From Phyllostachys edulis (Eukaryota > Streptophyta > Magnoliopsida > Poales > Poaceae): a stretch of 64,000 bases of DNA. This document shows, piece by piece, positions 45,524-57,649 of this stretch; positions within the stretch are counted from its first letter, which is position 1, and every line of letters starts with the position of its first letter. The position numbers and the translations under genes are program-made. The notes beneath the pieces were generated by a model. It was given only the letters and a program-made list of their open reading frames with translations, had not been told where the DNA came from and ran no database searches. The stretch lies in NCBI GenBank assembly GCA_036346405.1, contig CM070561.1, forward strand, positions 5,148,834 through 5,212,833. Direction: 5' to 3'.

Positions 45524-46218
45524 TGTCGACGTCTGGGACTCTTATCGCAGAACGGACAAACAAGAATATAAAGGAAAAATGGAGATTACTATCTATTCGC
45601 CAAAGGACTCGAAGGACGTCTGGGACTCTCATCGCAGAATGGACAAACAAGAATATAAAGGAAAAATAGAAATTACTATCTATTCGCCAAAGGACTCGAA
45701 ATGGTGATGTATATTGCAAAGAGTATGCTCTGATTATAGGGAAAAATATTGTGAATACGTGGATTAGGTCTTAGATGAGAATCTATGTTACAAAGGCACA
45801 TAGGCCGGGCTTTTATAGTTCTACAAGCATCGGCAGTTTGTTGCAGTGGTGCCTCTTTGCGCCAAAGGTTACGTCTCTTCACGCCAATCGTCGCATCTCT
45901 TCGTGATGACCGTTATAGCCAATATCTCCACGTGTAGCTATTATTAATCACACGTGGGTAACCGCTTTCTAGGACCTCTTCTGCGGGGGAGAGGTCCTGG
46001 AGTGGTCCTGGAGGAACCTATAGAGGAGGGCTAATTGGACCTCCGGAAGAATTTTTAAGAAAGATCAAAGAAAAAAAGGCTTTTAGGCCCACTTTTTGAC
46101 TACTTAATTGATCTTAGGTCTAGAAAGCTAATTTAGGCCCAGTAAACAAACCTGGCTAATTTATAAATAAGCGAATAAAGATATACTCGGATAATTGATT
46201 GGTCAACAATCCTCGTCA
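45524..46218 (-). mobile_element. 3' LTR of the Tat-type element, about 695 bp
   Basis: On the minus strand it starts 'TGACGAGGATTGTTGACC' beside the polypurine tract and ends '...CCAGACGTCGACA' at 45524. It carries an 87-bp tandem duplication at its U5 end (45528-45701). The repeated 'AGGACCTCTTCTGCGGGGGA' and 'GTCCTGGAGTGGTCCTGGAG' lie in U3. Confidence 0.7.
45528..45701. repeat. 87-bp tandem duplication in the Tat LTR
   Basis: Two copies, each beginning 'GACGTCTGGGACTCT' and ending 'CGCCAAAGGACTCGAA', start at 45528 and 45615. They differ at only a few sites (TTATCGCAGAACGG versus TCATCGCAGAATGG; AATGGAGA versus AATAGAAA). Confidence 0.95.
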
Positions 46219-46234
46219 GCTAGCCCCTCAACTT
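46219..46234 (-). other. Polypurine tract of the Tat-type element
   Basis: On the minus strand 'AAGTTGAGGGGCTAGC' lies directly before the LTR start TGACGAGG, the position expected for plus-strand priming. Confidence 0.75.
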
Positions 46235-46719
46235 TAAGTAAAAATGACTTACTTGAAGAAGTTTTTGACCAGAACTAGACTTGGTCAAGAAGATAGTTTT
46301 ACTTGAGTTGTAAATAACTATTTTCCTTAAGAAGCAGGAGCGTCAACCATATATACTTATGAAAGCAATTCCCGAAGGGACGATTACGCTTTAGTCTTTA
46401 GCGATTTATTAGGAACAAACTCTAATAAAATCTTATCTGTTAGACTTCCATCTAGTTTATTTAATTCCACCGCAAGTTACTGGTCTATAAATAACCACCA
46501 GAAGGGCAAGAACAAAAAGCATCCCTTTTAGAAACTTCCATCAAATTTCTATCCTCAAAGTTTCTCATGAGTACGAACTCATATTGCCTTGGTATTTTCT
46601 CTTCCTATGATCGGAGCACACAACAGATAACATCCATGGACCAAATTGACTTTTCGACCACCTTTATTTTAAGGTGGTCGAACAGTTAGTTTGCTCTATG
46701 GATTAAAGTCTTTAAGGGA

Positions 46720-48065
46720 TTGGTAGAAGGAAATCCCGATAATCAGGTGAACTTCTATGTTCAAACAGTTTTGTATCTTTACACCCGCGATAGATACGAG
46801 ATGAAGATAACTTTGGAAAAAGACAAAAAAAACTTTTCAACTACTTTCTCTTACACATCTCTGATGCGTGGAACAACTTCCTTGACCAGACGTGAGTTGT
46901 CATGTCTCCACTAATCGAGGTGCAGTTGTTACGTCCTTGAGGTAGTGGGTTTTAAATGTACCAAGGGCATATATATGGATCATTTACATCTCCTTAGGCA
47001 CGTTTTTACCCCAGTCGTTTTCACTTTCCCCGTTCATCCTAGAGTCTTTTGTCCTCCACGACCCTTCAAAGAGAAGGATCCACGGTTTACCATTGAATTG
47101 AAACAATGGTGGAATGGAAATCGTCAATGCTGTCCACGGAAGAGCTCAAAGGACTGGAGCAGGACGAGCATCTGCCGGAGAAATCTCTTATCGAGTGGCG
47201 TGCACCAGGAAGGGAGATTGAACCAAACCCTCCGACTGGTTTTACGATACTCTTCGTGCCCTATCTCCGAGCTGGCCTCCGTTTGCCTGAGAGTGATTTC
47301 CTGATTGAAGTGCTTAACTATTATGGAATTGAATTAGTTCATCTTGTACCGGATTCAGTTCTTGTATTTAGCGTTTTCACCCACATTTTTGAGGTGTTTT
47401 TAGAGATAGCCTCCAGTCTACGTCTGTTTAGGTTTTATTACCAAATCATTCGCAACAAGAAAGGTGCTGGTGCCTTGGGCTCTTTTTATTTTACATTTCA
47501 AGATGCCAACAAGAGGATGTTTTCCTTCTTAGCTACCAAAGATCCTAGCCAGACATGGAGTAAGGAATGATTTTATTCCGAAGTTCCGAAAGAGAGTAGG
47601 ATTACTTACAATCATAATGCACCACGAGTGGTCCTCAAAAAGCCGAGCCGCTGACAAGGATATCAAGCTCTTAGATAATGAGAAGAGGGTAGTACTAATG
47701 ATCAACAACTTGGTAGAGAGAGGTCTAACTGGATGAAAGGTTGTCCATGACTTCTCAAGAATAAGATCTTCCTCCAAAAGAGGGAAATACTATCTTTCAA
47801 TTATGATGTCCCTGAAAATGGTAACAACTTATTTATCTTTTTACTCAAACTGAAATTTCATAGTTAAAGTAAAGTAATTTTTCATTGTACTGCAGCTCTT
47901 TCAAACAATGAGGTCCTAGCTAGGACCTCGGTCCTGTTAAAGGATTGGGTTCCAGAAAAGGAACCAATTGATATAGAAGTGCAGTCCCCAAACTTGATTG
48001 GGGCTACCTTATAACTTAGGAAAGATCGCACAGTGGTAACCATTTTATAGAAATAACTAGACATA
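46720..48065 (+). pseudogene. Antisense Tat ORF, first part (Transposase_28-like, PF04195 type)
   Basis: The frame at 47106-47570 contains 'IEPNPPTGFTILFVPYLRAG', 'LRLPESDFLIEVLNYYGIEL' and 'FRFYYQIIRNKKGAGALGSF', the signature of the 'putative gypsy type transposon' family (PF04195) encoded antisense in Tat elements. It has no transposase activity that I can point to, despite the family name. Upstream frames at 46720-46914 read as an N-terminal extension. Downstream (47570-48065) the coding trace continues in several frames and is cut by the gypsy insertion at 48071, resuming at 52545. Confidence 0.75.
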
Positions 48066-48070
48066 AGAAG
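48066..48070. other. Flank of the gypsy insertion (AGAAG)
   Basis: AGAAG precedes the TGTAACATCC terminus at 48071. Its duplicate would be expected at the far end of the insertion, but that end is deleted (junction near 52540), so the TSD cannot be confirmed. Confidence 0.4.
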
Positions 48071-51046
48071 TGTAACATCCCTATTTTCGGGCTTTTTAAA
48101 ATTTTCAAAACTTTAAAAATTAACCTTTTGGTTTTATTAATTCGCCAAAGCTTAATTTGTAATTTAGAATTTTAAAAGTAATTTAATTTGAATTAATTAC
48201 AACTTCAATTAATTCAAGTTGGTCTAATTAAGTTTTCTGGATCTTAATTGGTCTTTCCTTTTGCCCTAAGTTGAAAATAAACTATTTGCAAAAACTAAAA
48301 GCAAAAGTTAAGCTGAAAATATTTTTATTAAATTCTAAATAATTCAAGAGATTTCTATGCATTTTTCTTGAATTTTTGGACGGCTTTAGCTATTTTCTAA
48401 AAATGCTTTTCCTTTTCAGGTATTTTATTTAATCAAAATCCTTAAAATTCCTTCCTATTCATCTTGGGCCGAATTTCTTCTACCGCTTTCTCGCCGCTGC
48501 CCAAATAAGTCGGCTTGCTTCAGAGTCGCTGCCCTTCTTCAAGGTCGTCTGATCTAACGGACGATTGTCAAGTTGTCGCGCCTCCGGTCCTCGTGGACCG
48601 TCTGATCTAAATTGAATACCAGATCCTTCGCGCTTTTCCCGTGCTCCTCGTGTCTCGCCGACCGGTGGTCCCTTTGTCGCCACCCACCGCTCGCCTGGTC
48701 ATCTTCCTAAGACGCCATTGCCACGCTTCGCGTTAAGCTGCCATGCGCAGCGTTTTGCTTTGGCGCTTTGCCTCCAGGCGCGCTTGCCCGTTGAGCGCCC
48801 TCGCTCATCCCTGCCACCTATAAAAGCGCGCCCCGTGCGCCTCTCCCTTTCCTCTCTCTTTTCCTCACTCGCTTCCCTCTCACCCTCCGAGCTCGCCGAA
48901 TTTCGTGATTCGACCGCCGCCGAGCCGCCGCCTTTTCGCCGCCGCCATCGAGCCTCCTTCGCGCCAGAGACCTTTGCCGGCATTGCCTCGTCATGGCGCA
49001 CTGGGTGCGCGCTCACTCCACCCGGGGTCACTGAACCCGCCGCCGCCTCCGCCGCTCTTCGTCTTCGCCACGGCCTCCTTCCAAGCGTCCTCGAGACCGC
49101 GGCGCTCTAGCTTCACCGCTCTCCTCTTCGCTTTGCCTCAAGATTGGGCTCACACAACATGGCATCAGCGACCTGCGTCGCCTCAAGACAGCTCGAAGGC
49201 CGTGCTAACGTGCCATTGCCACCGTGGCGCGTCGGTGCAGGCCACCCTCCGCCGATGTGGTCGCCTGTCAACAAGCCCAATTGGCTTTTTCTATTTTCCT
49301 TTAGAAAAATAAATCGTAAAATCGTGGAAATCCATATTTCATCATTTTATGCTATTTCAAAATTCCAAAGGCCATAACTTCCTCATTCGAACTCCGATTC
49401 GAGTGATTCAAATTTCTAAATTCATTATCTCCCTATTAGTATTTATTTGGTATTATTTTATTTATTTAGCTTTGTTCGCACGTATAGATTCCGGTGTTTC
49501 GGACGACCTAGCGGACCTGACGACCGAAGCATCCCAACTCTTCAACGAAGGCAAGTCGTAGACCTTTGATCATATTGAACCCAATTTATAAAAGTATATT
49601 AATTGATATAAACATGCATTGCTAATTTTATAATAAATGGTTTTCGGATTAGTTAATTACCTAATTACCATTATGCCTCCTTGCTAAATTGCAATGACAT
49701 GTATCCTTGAACGACATAACTCCTTGGACACCCTAGGATGGATAATTTTAGTTGGACATTATTGTACTACCAAGATGGGCATCGATTATGGTTAGCCAAT
49801 GCTTTAGTTATACGATAGGTTCATGATCACTTACTCAAGAATGATTGAATTCGACTAAAGGAATTATGGAACTGTGGCAGAGCCACTATTGATAAAAGAT
49901 GTTGCGCCATGGCAAGGGTTGTCGTTTGGCCGGGTTGAACGAAAATGATTTATACTCGGACGAGTGGGCAGTGGTAAAGGTGGGTGTGGAATCACATTGG
50001 GATACGGAAAGTCTCGTTTGAGCAACCACTAAGGACTTAACCTTGAACCATTGATCTAGGCCATACCGTATAACCACATGTCTAGACTGGGATAGACTTG
50101 GCCGACTAATTAGTAATGATTTGGTTCTTGCTTCGTTTTGGTTTGGAACAGCGCAAGAGGGGCCGTAAAGCAATAAACCTTAGCGGGCATAACCGAAGTC
50201 AAAAGCAGAACTTTGTAAAAGCCTTGTCATGTACTCTAGACCACTTACCTAAGGTAGTGAGCGGTGGCATAGATATATGCCGAACAAACTAGAGAATTCG
50301 TGTCTTGTGGGTCAAGCCGCATAACCTCGCAAAGTGTAAAACTATTCAATAGCCGTGTTCTTGCTATGGATATGCTTGGTGATTTCACACAAGGGATAGA
50401 TCTTTTATCAAAATGTTGGAATGGGTTGGCCAAATCTCGTAGATGGTTGATGGTTGGGAAGTGAACAGGGTGTTCACTAGTTGTTTCAAAGAAAGTTGAT
50501 TATTTATGTATTAATCTTTTAAATTGTGCTTACAATCTACTTACTATATTTAATGTCAAATGTTGCTTTCTCGCAAAATAGCCATAAAGCTATCCTTGTC
50601 AAACCTTGCATGAATATTACTTGCATACATTTCTTCATGACTTGTCGAGTACATTCAAAGTACTCACGGTTTTATGCCATCTGGTTGATCAGTCGCTGAA
50701 GAAGAACTTGGAAGCACCGAGTTCTACAAAGAAGACTACTTTGAAGACTATGCGAATTAGGTCGCGTCCTCCACTCGATTGCCTGTGGGCATATTGGGTA
50801 ACCTCCACCAGTTGTTTGGTTTCCGCTGCAAGTTTCCTTTTGTTGTTAAGGCCTGCATGACAAACGTTGTAAGACTTGACCATAAAGTCTTTTTGCTAAA
50901 ATAATATTAATTTGTCTACTTCATCTATAGTTTGGTTGTGTGGATATGATTACACTAATGTTGCAACTGTGTGAGCTAGCTACTGATCATGGGACTAGTT
51001 CAGAATACACAGAGGGTCTTGAGGTTGCATACTCGGGGTCCCGACA
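48071..51046 (+). mobile_element. Gypsy 5' LTR, complete, 2976 bp
   Basis: It starts 'TGTAACATCCCTATTTTCGG' and ends 'CATACTCGGGGTCCCGACA', with a primer-binding site five bases later. An AT-rich U3 of 750 bp leads to a TATA box (48818-48827), a GC-rich leader (48830-49260), then the conserved 'CCTTTGATCATATTGAACCC' block (49562) and U5. This is the best-preserved gypsy LTR here and serves as the reference for the others. Confidence 0.92.
48818..48827 (+). promoter_or_regulatory. TATA box of the complete gypsy LTR
   Basis: 'CTATAAAAGC' is followed by GC-rich sequence and a C/T-rich run ('CCTCTCCCTTTCCTCTC') typical of plant initiation regions. Confidence 0.65.
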
Positions 51047-51050
51047 GCGG

Positions 51051-51063
51051 TGGTATCAGAGCC
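51051..51063 (+). other. Primer-binding site of the gypsy element
   Basis: 'TGGTATCAGAGCC' is an exact match to the plant initiator tRNA-Met complement, four bases after the LTR end at 51046. Confidence 0.93.
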
Positions 51064-51550
51064 ATATCGTTTAGTCAAGACTTCAAAAAAAATTATAAAT
51101 CAAACCAACAATTATCTTGAATAGTATTATTCTCTCATCTTACTATATTCCTCCTCATCTTATGCTAATCTCTCCTCATTTCATTCTCAGAGTCTGACTT
51201 CTTATCTTTTCTGAACTTTATTTTTGAATGTTAAGTGACCCTCTTATCTCGATAAATCTCTATAGAATCGAGCTTTACTTGAAGTCGCCCATCCATATAA
51301 GATAGATTAGTAGTGCTGTTTCTAAGTTGCCCTTTTTCCGTTTCTGTATCGTTTAGTCCGATAGATAGGATCTTTGGCTTGAGTTTTGTTGCCTCTGGTA
51401 GCTTTCCGGCTATTGTTCGTTGGGTTAAACTGACTTTCCCCTATTAGGGTGCCCCGTCTTTCTCCCTTTTCTTGCTCGTCTTTGTGCTTTTCCCTCTTTC
51501 CTATTGTGCTTTCTTCTTCTCGTCTATTAAACCTGAGAAGATTTGTGCAG

Positions 51551-52540
51551 ATGGCCCAAAGATCATAACGCCACAAGCTCACCGACCTCAGGATCTCAAT
51601 GCGCCACCACCACCTCCTCCTCCCAGAGCTACAAAGCAGATCAGGGTTTGGGTCAGTCCATGGCAGCCCAAACACAGCTGATGAACGCAATGATGCAAAA
51701 TATGAACTAGATGATGACTCAACAGAACCAGACCGCTGCCACTCTACTAGCAATGCTGAACCAGAATAACCAAGCTGCTGCCATGCCACCGCCGCCACCA
51801 CCACCAGCTTTCCATCAGTCAAAGTTGGCAGAGTTTATGAGGACCCATCCACCTACATTCTCCAGCTCCTCCGAGCCTTTGGATGCAGCATTTAATCGGG
51901 TCAGGTTTCATGTAAAAGAAGCTCGCCATTACTCGCAAGCGACGATCGTGAGAAAGTCCTCAGATGCAAAGACACTAGCTGGAAGGCACTGCCGCAGAAT
52001 GGTGGGAGAACTACTGCACCGCCCATGCAAACCATTAGAACATTACTTGGACCAAATTTTCAGAAGCTTTTCGTGAGTCTCATATTCCTGACGGAAAGGT
52101 AGAAATGAAGAAGAATGAGTTTCGTGAGTAGAAACAAGGGAGTCAGTCAAGGAGTGAATACCTCAACAAGTTCACTCAACTCTCACGCTTATGCTCAAGA
52201 GGACGCTGCCACCGATGATGCACGCCGCGTTTTAAGCGAGGACTCAACCCTAGCTTAAAGGTTCAAGTCATGGCAACGACTATGCAAATTTCCGCAATTA
52301 GTAAACAAGGCTATGCTCATAGAAGAGTCACGCCGCGAACTTACAGAATCTCATAAGAGGAAAATGACACAGCATGGTGCACAACAAGGTCATCCGCAGA
52401 GAGCCGAACGACGCGCAACATCCTCGCTCATGGTCTCTCCTCGCTACATTCAGTGGCCCTCGAATAGCCTCGCCCGGCCACTCCAAGTTTCCGCAGCCCT
52501 GGCAATAACAACAACACCACCAACAACCAGCTCTCAGGTT
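51551..52540 (+). pseudogene. Gypsy gag, degenerate and 3' truncated
   Basis: Recognisable pieces across three frames are 'QNQTAATLLAMLNQNNQ', 'KLAEFMRTHPPTFSSSSEPL' (51815-51880), 'DDREKVLRC', an 'NYCTAHANH...'-like stretch, 'KVQVMATT...YANFR' (52260) and 'NKAMLIEESRRELTESHKRK' (52305-52365). The block ends in glutamine/asparagine-rich codons at 52500-52540. This is the standard capsid of RIRE3/RIRE8-like grass gypsy elements. Frameshifts occur near 51890, 52000 and 52400. It stops abruptly at about 52540, where antisense Tat ORF sequence resumes. Protease, pol and the 3' LTR are missing. Confidence 0.82.
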
Positions 52541-52544
52541 TAAA

Positions 52545-53384
52545 TTGTCTAAGGCAGAGAAAAGATCTGAGAAGAGTGCGGTGGTCATGGCAAAGAAAAC
52601 CGAAGAGATCCACCTCTTGACTCCAAAGAATGAGAAGTTATACGAGATCTTGAGTAGACAATCTAAAGAAAGTCATGATCTCTTTGAACAGAACAAGATA
52701 CTCATTAAGGAGAATGAAGGTAAAGAACCTCTCTTTGTTTCTTACAGAGCATTTGACCTATTATTTATAATGCATGAATTTTATTCTCCTGTTCATTCTT
52801 TTTTTGAACTAGAAAAGGCAAAAGAGAATGTTCAGTAGACCTCTTCTAACAAAGATCTTCAGATTCAAGACTTGAAGGAAGTGGAAAAATGGAGTCGCAT
52901 CAGCAGCAAGAACTTGAAAAGAAAGTGGATACCTTAATGAAAGCTGGCAAATAAATTACTACTGTTACAGGAAATAGCCTTTCTCTTATCTCAGCTTCTC
53001 TACAAGAAATCGCAGAGTATCTAAAGGCTCTGGTAACTCCTCTCGTAACCAAAATGATCTTGGACGACCTTAGAAATGATATTTATACTCAAATTGCATA
53101 TATTTAGAAACATATACCTGTTATGAAGACTACCATATATCAATCTTTGACAAGAGCAATGTGTCAAGCTTTAAACTGAGTCTTGTTGAAGATTGATCTC
53201 TTCAGAAGCTTGTCCCTCCACTCAAGTTCAAGACAAAAGAAGTGTATTATGCTCAAGACAAGATTACACCAAAGGATGGCGAGATCATAAAAATATTGAA
53301 GCTAGTGCTCCCGCCACTTCCTCGAAAGTGCTCCTCGCTCAAGTGTTCAAAAATGACATTGTAATAATACACATGTTTTTTTAA
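52545..53384 (+). pseudogene. Antisense Tat ORF, second part (coiled coil)
   Basis: The frame at 52545-52838 encodes a charged heptad-rich stretch ('MAKKTEEIHLLTPKNEKLYE' followed by 'LSRQSKESHDLFEQNK'), a predicted coiled coil. Further pieces continue to 53384 ('KIEASAPATSSKVLLAQ' type). Coiled-coil sequence downstream of the PF04195 domain is the usual arrangement of this ORF, so this is the remainder of the gene at 46720-48065, displaced by the gypsy insertion. Confidence 0.65.
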
Positions 53385-54049
53385 ATTTGTATGGGATGAT
53401 GAAAGGATTTTGGTGTATGATAATGTTAATTATTTGTCAAAAGTTGACTACTTACTTTTGCAAATTTAGATTATTTTTGCCAGTTGAATTCCGTATATTT
53501 TGTTATGCGTAGCCCCTCGTCTGGAACATTGTGTCCGACAATGGGAGAAGTGTTTCGGGCGAACAAATGCTTTAGGACCAGGATATCTGTTACAAAATCA
53601 ATAATCCAGACCAGTGTGTATTTAGGAAGATGAAGTCAGACTGTTGGGTTCTTATGCAATGAGAATTGGCTTATAAAGAGGTCCCAAACAGTTGTCATTT
53701 CCCAAATGTGTACCGATGGCCATTTGATAAATAAAGACACTATGATCCATTAGTGAAATTGATCAACTATAGGCACTTATGAAAGATAATAATCATGTAT
53801 GCGAAATGATATGAAAATTTTTATGCCGAAAAAATTAATATAATATTGACAATAAAATGATAATTGAATTTATATAATACGTAAAAAAGGTACTTATACA
53901 TAGAATTTTCGAAGATGCTCAATGTTCCATGTGTTAGATAAAACACGACCATGCTCTATGGCTAATCTAATTGATCCTAGCTTAGTGACAGAGACTATAG
54001 TATATGGACCCTCCCATCTAGAGGACAACTTGTTCAAGTTGGCTTGGTT
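53385..54049. other. Tat element spacer between antisense ORF and integrase
   Basis: It is AT-rich and non-coding. The 3' ends of two opposing genes (antisense ORF on plus, pol on minus) face each other here, so poly(A)/terminator signals of both would be expected, but none is distinct. Confidence 0.5.
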
Positions 54050-55100
54050 CTAGATTCGTCTTAGGACCAGGTCACCCACATGAAGTGTTCTTGGACGAAC
54101 CCTTCTATTATAGTAGCATCTCAGTCCTTGCAAATAGGTAGCCAATTTTAATAATGCTCGATCACGCCTTTCTTGCAAAGATATTAACGCTATCTTCGCA
54201 GAATCTCCATAATTTATTTGATCTAGGAGGTCTATACGTGTTGAACCTAGCTGAATCTCACTAGGTAGCACTGCTTCTGCACCGTAGACTAGTGCGAATG
54301 GTGTTTCACCTGTTGCTCTACTGTTAGTAGTGCGCAATGCCAATAGGACAGAGAAGAGCTCTTCCATCCAATTCTTTGAGCATGCCTTAAAGCGATTAAA
54401 AACTCTCTTTTTTATACCTTGCATAATCTAACCATTGGCCCTTTCTACTGCTCCATTGCTCTGTGGACGTGCCACGGAATCAAAGCAGATTTTAGTGCCA
54501 ATTTCATCGCAATAATTTTGAAACACATCACTAATAAACCTGCTCGTTGTTTGTGATAAGACGACTGGGTACTCCAAATCTTGTAACAATACTTCGCAAT
54601 AAGAATTTTTGTCACATACCATTATACTAACGATCGCTCAGCTTTCTATCCACTTAATGAATGTATCAATGGCCACTTAACAAGAATTTATACCCATTGG
54701 GTGTTTAATGTAGTGGTCCAACTATGCCAATACTCCAAGTCTAAAAAGGCCATGACAAGGAATAGTCTGAATTGATAAGATGGTCGTGCACTTGTTCCGC
54801 ATGGAACCGACACTACTCACAGATCTTAACAAGATGCATGGCATCTTGTAGAGTGGTGGGCCAAGAATATCCTTGTTTAAAAGCTTTTGTTTAACCAATG
54901 TTCTATATGATGCATGTGTATCACCCAAGCCCCCATGGATTTCTTTTAGTAATTTTATCCCAGAGACTTGGGATATGCAACACATAAGAACACCATGTGC
55001 CCCCTTCTTATACAATGATCCTTCGACCAATTTGTACATACATGCTCTTCGAATTAACCTATCCTTCTGTTGAGGATCATCGGGCAATGTCTCTGATGCA
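54050..55100 (-). pseudogene. Tat-type integrase
   Basis: The zinc-binding region ('LLKEIHGGLGDTHASYRTL', about 54870-54950) is followed by core pieces ('RFISDVFQNYCDEIGTKICF', 'ARPQSNGAVERANG', 54622-54428). The C-terminal part has 'FALVYGAEAVLPSEIQLGS' and 'YYNRRVRPRTLHVGDLVLRR' (54424-54050). The 'YGAEAVLPSEI' string is characteristic of Tat/Athila-side gypsy integrases, unlike the chromovirus at 11397. A stop (54425) and frameshifts separate the pieces. Confidence 0.85.
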
Positions 55101-55760
55101 AGATAAGTGGTCAATAGTTTTATCCACTCCGCATCTTGCTCGATGATTCTGACCTCTGAGGTGGTCGAACCTGTTTCTATTGAAGGTTTTGTAAGGTATT
55201 CGAGAAAAACACCTGTTGAAACAAGAGTTCGTGAGGAACCCAATTCTAATAACTGGTTCACCAAGGAGTTTTTCTTGCACGGTATATGTTGGACTTCAAA
55301 GTCCTTGAAGTGTTTTTCTAACTTCCTCACTTCATCCAAGTATTGAGCCATTATCTCATCAGAACATCTATATTCCTTTGATACCTGGTTTACGACTAAT
55401 TGCGATCTCCCTTTTCTAAAAGCCGATGGACACCGAGGGATTTGGCTACTCGAAGCCCGGCTAGAAGTCCATCATACTTTGCCACATTGTTAGTGGTAGG
55501 GAACAGAAACTGTATGACATTCTGAAGTTGATTACCTTGTAGTGTTATCAACAAAATCCCAGCCCTGAGCCTTTAAGCTCGCGGGAGCCATCAAAATATA
55601 ATGTCCAATGGTCGTCTGGCCCTGGATTTACTTGAGGTTGATCCTTAGTGTTTGTCCATTTAGCCACAAAGTCACTTAGGACTTGGCTTTTATGGCCGTC
55701 GGCAAGAAATGAAGATCGAATTCTCCAAGTTCCCATCACAAGACTTGGCTATGCGACCTG
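55101..55760 (-). pseudogene. Tat-type RNase H
   Basis: 'DHWTLYFDGSRELKGSG' (55616-55560) carries the first catalytic aspartate. 'NNVAKYDGLLAGLRVAKSLG' and 'RSQLVVNQVSKEYRCSDEIM' follow in other frames (55480-55350), and then 'YLDEVRKLEKHFKDFEVQHI' leads to the integrase linker. Frameshifts occur at about 55545 and 55400. Confidence 0.75.
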
Positions 55761-56760
55761 TTACTTCTTGGTTATGAAGCACGCTTCAAGAGGAAAAGAC
55801 GAAGGTACCGTGATTTTGTGAGATTGAAAATAATGTCTCGCTTTTTGAAGTCATCGTAAAAGCATAAATTTGCTTTTGGACCTCGTGATATCTTTCCTTT
55901 GGTCCATGTAAGACTCACTTACATAGTAGATGGATCGTTGAGACCCTCCCTTTTGCAATAAGTATCAGATCGACCACATTTCATGCTCTCGCCAAGTAAC
56001 TATTAAAGGTTCACCTTCTAAAGGCGTAAACCAACATCGAGGATTTGAAAGATTAGTTTTAAGCCTTCAAGGCTTTGTGAGCTTCTTCGACCATTGAAAC
56101 TCCTTATTATTTTTACGGATCACCTTAAAGAAAGGTAAACCACGCTTCTCTCGACGAGAAATGAAACGACTAAGAGCCGCTTATTCAACCGCTAAGGCTT
56201 AAACTTTCAAGACAAGATGGAAGGTGATCGCAATTTTTAATGGCTCGAATTTTCTCTCGATTAACTTCAATCCCACGAGAACAAACAACGAAACCAAGCA
56301 ACTTGCTAGAATTAACCCCAAAAGTACACTTTTCAAGATTAAGCTTTATTCCATATTTGTCTACATTTTTGAAGGTCTTTGTGAGATCCTTCAAATGGTC
56401 ATACTTAGTACTACTTTTTACAACGAGGTCATCTACGTAAGCCTCTAAGTTACACCCCACCGACCATCGAGGGTTTTCGTGATCAAACGCCGTACATGGC
56501 CCCAGATTCTTTAACCCGAACGACATCTTGACATAGCAGTAAACGCCGAAGGGTGTGATGAAGGCAGTCTTTTTTCATCTTCTTTCGTGATGCTGATCTG
56601 ATGGTATTAGAATAAGAATCAAGAAAACTCATCAGTTCGCAACCCGTAGTAGAATGAACTAACTGATCAATGCGAGGCAATGGGAAGTCATCCTTTGGGC
56701 AATCAATATTTAAACTAGTAAAATCTACGCACATGCACCACTTACGTTAGATTTCTTGAC
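55761..56760 (-). pseudogene. Tat-type reverse transcriptase
   Basis: 'WCMCVDFTSLNIDCPKDDFP' and 'LPRIDQLVHSTTGCELMSFL' (56750-56620) form the palm entry. 'FGLKNLGPCTAF' is followed by 'NLEAYVDDLVVKS' (56445-56405) with the YVDD active site intact. 'YGIKLNLEKCTFGV' leads to the thumb/connection. The stretch 56185-55761 is highly decayed thumb and RNase H linker. Confidence 0.85.
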
Positions 56761-57158
56761 CAGGATCGGATTTGCAAGCCATTCGGGGTGATCCACCTCC
56801 CGAATGAAGCCAGCTTCAAGGAGCTTATCGAGCTCTACTCTGATGGCTTCTTGACAATCCAAGGCGAAGTGTCTCAGTCTTTGTTTGATTGGTTTTTTTC
56901 TTAAACTGAGTGGCTAACCTGTGCTCAATCACCTTCCTTAAGAATCTGGGCATATCAGATGGCTTCCACGCAAATGCATCCGAGTTGGCTCGGAGGAAGG
57001 TGAGGAGCTCATCTTCCTATTTCTCACTTAGTCCCGCGCTAACTGACTATCTTGGATTGGTCTTCGTATTTGAGTGGTACGATCTTTACCCGCTCATTAT
57101 CGAGGAGTAGCTTTGACTTTCATGGCCTTCATTGCTTTATTCTCTAAAGTAAGATCTT

Positions 57159-57626
57159 TCAGAGGTAATCGACGACAAGTTCCATCGACTTCACGATCAC
57201 ATGAAAGTGCAATAGCTTATCACCTTGCACCACAATTACGCCCTTTGACCCAGTGGATCTTGATCTTCCGTAGGCGTGGTGTGTTGTCGCTATGAACTTC
57301 ATTAGAGATGGTCTTCCTAAAATTGCATTATAGGCAGACTCAAAATTAACCACTTTAAAAGTGATTAATTCAGTTCGAAAATTAGTACCTGTACTGAAGT
57401 TTACTGGTAATACTACTTGCCCTATTAGTGTAATAGACATACCTAACACTATCCCATAGAAGGGACTTGTCATTGGTTTAATCTTAGAACGAGGAATTTG
57501 CATCTCATCTAAGGTATTAATAAATAACAGGTCTAATGAACTACCGCTATCTATTAATATTCTCCCTACTCTACAATTACTTATGGTAGGAGAAACTACT
57601 AATAGTAATTTACGAGAGGTAGACAT
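57159..57626 (-). pseudogene. Tat-type aspartic protease region, open for 155 codons
   Basis: 'RILIDSGSSLDLLFINTLDE' carries the DSG catalytic motif, and 'YNAILGRPSLMKFIATTHHA' the downstream ILGR motif of retropepsins. The frame is open, making this the best-preserved coding piece of the element. It starts inside gag-pol, so the ATG is not a true start. Confidence 0.85.
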
Positions 57627-57649
57627 ACCTTTAGGGATGACCTCCTTAG

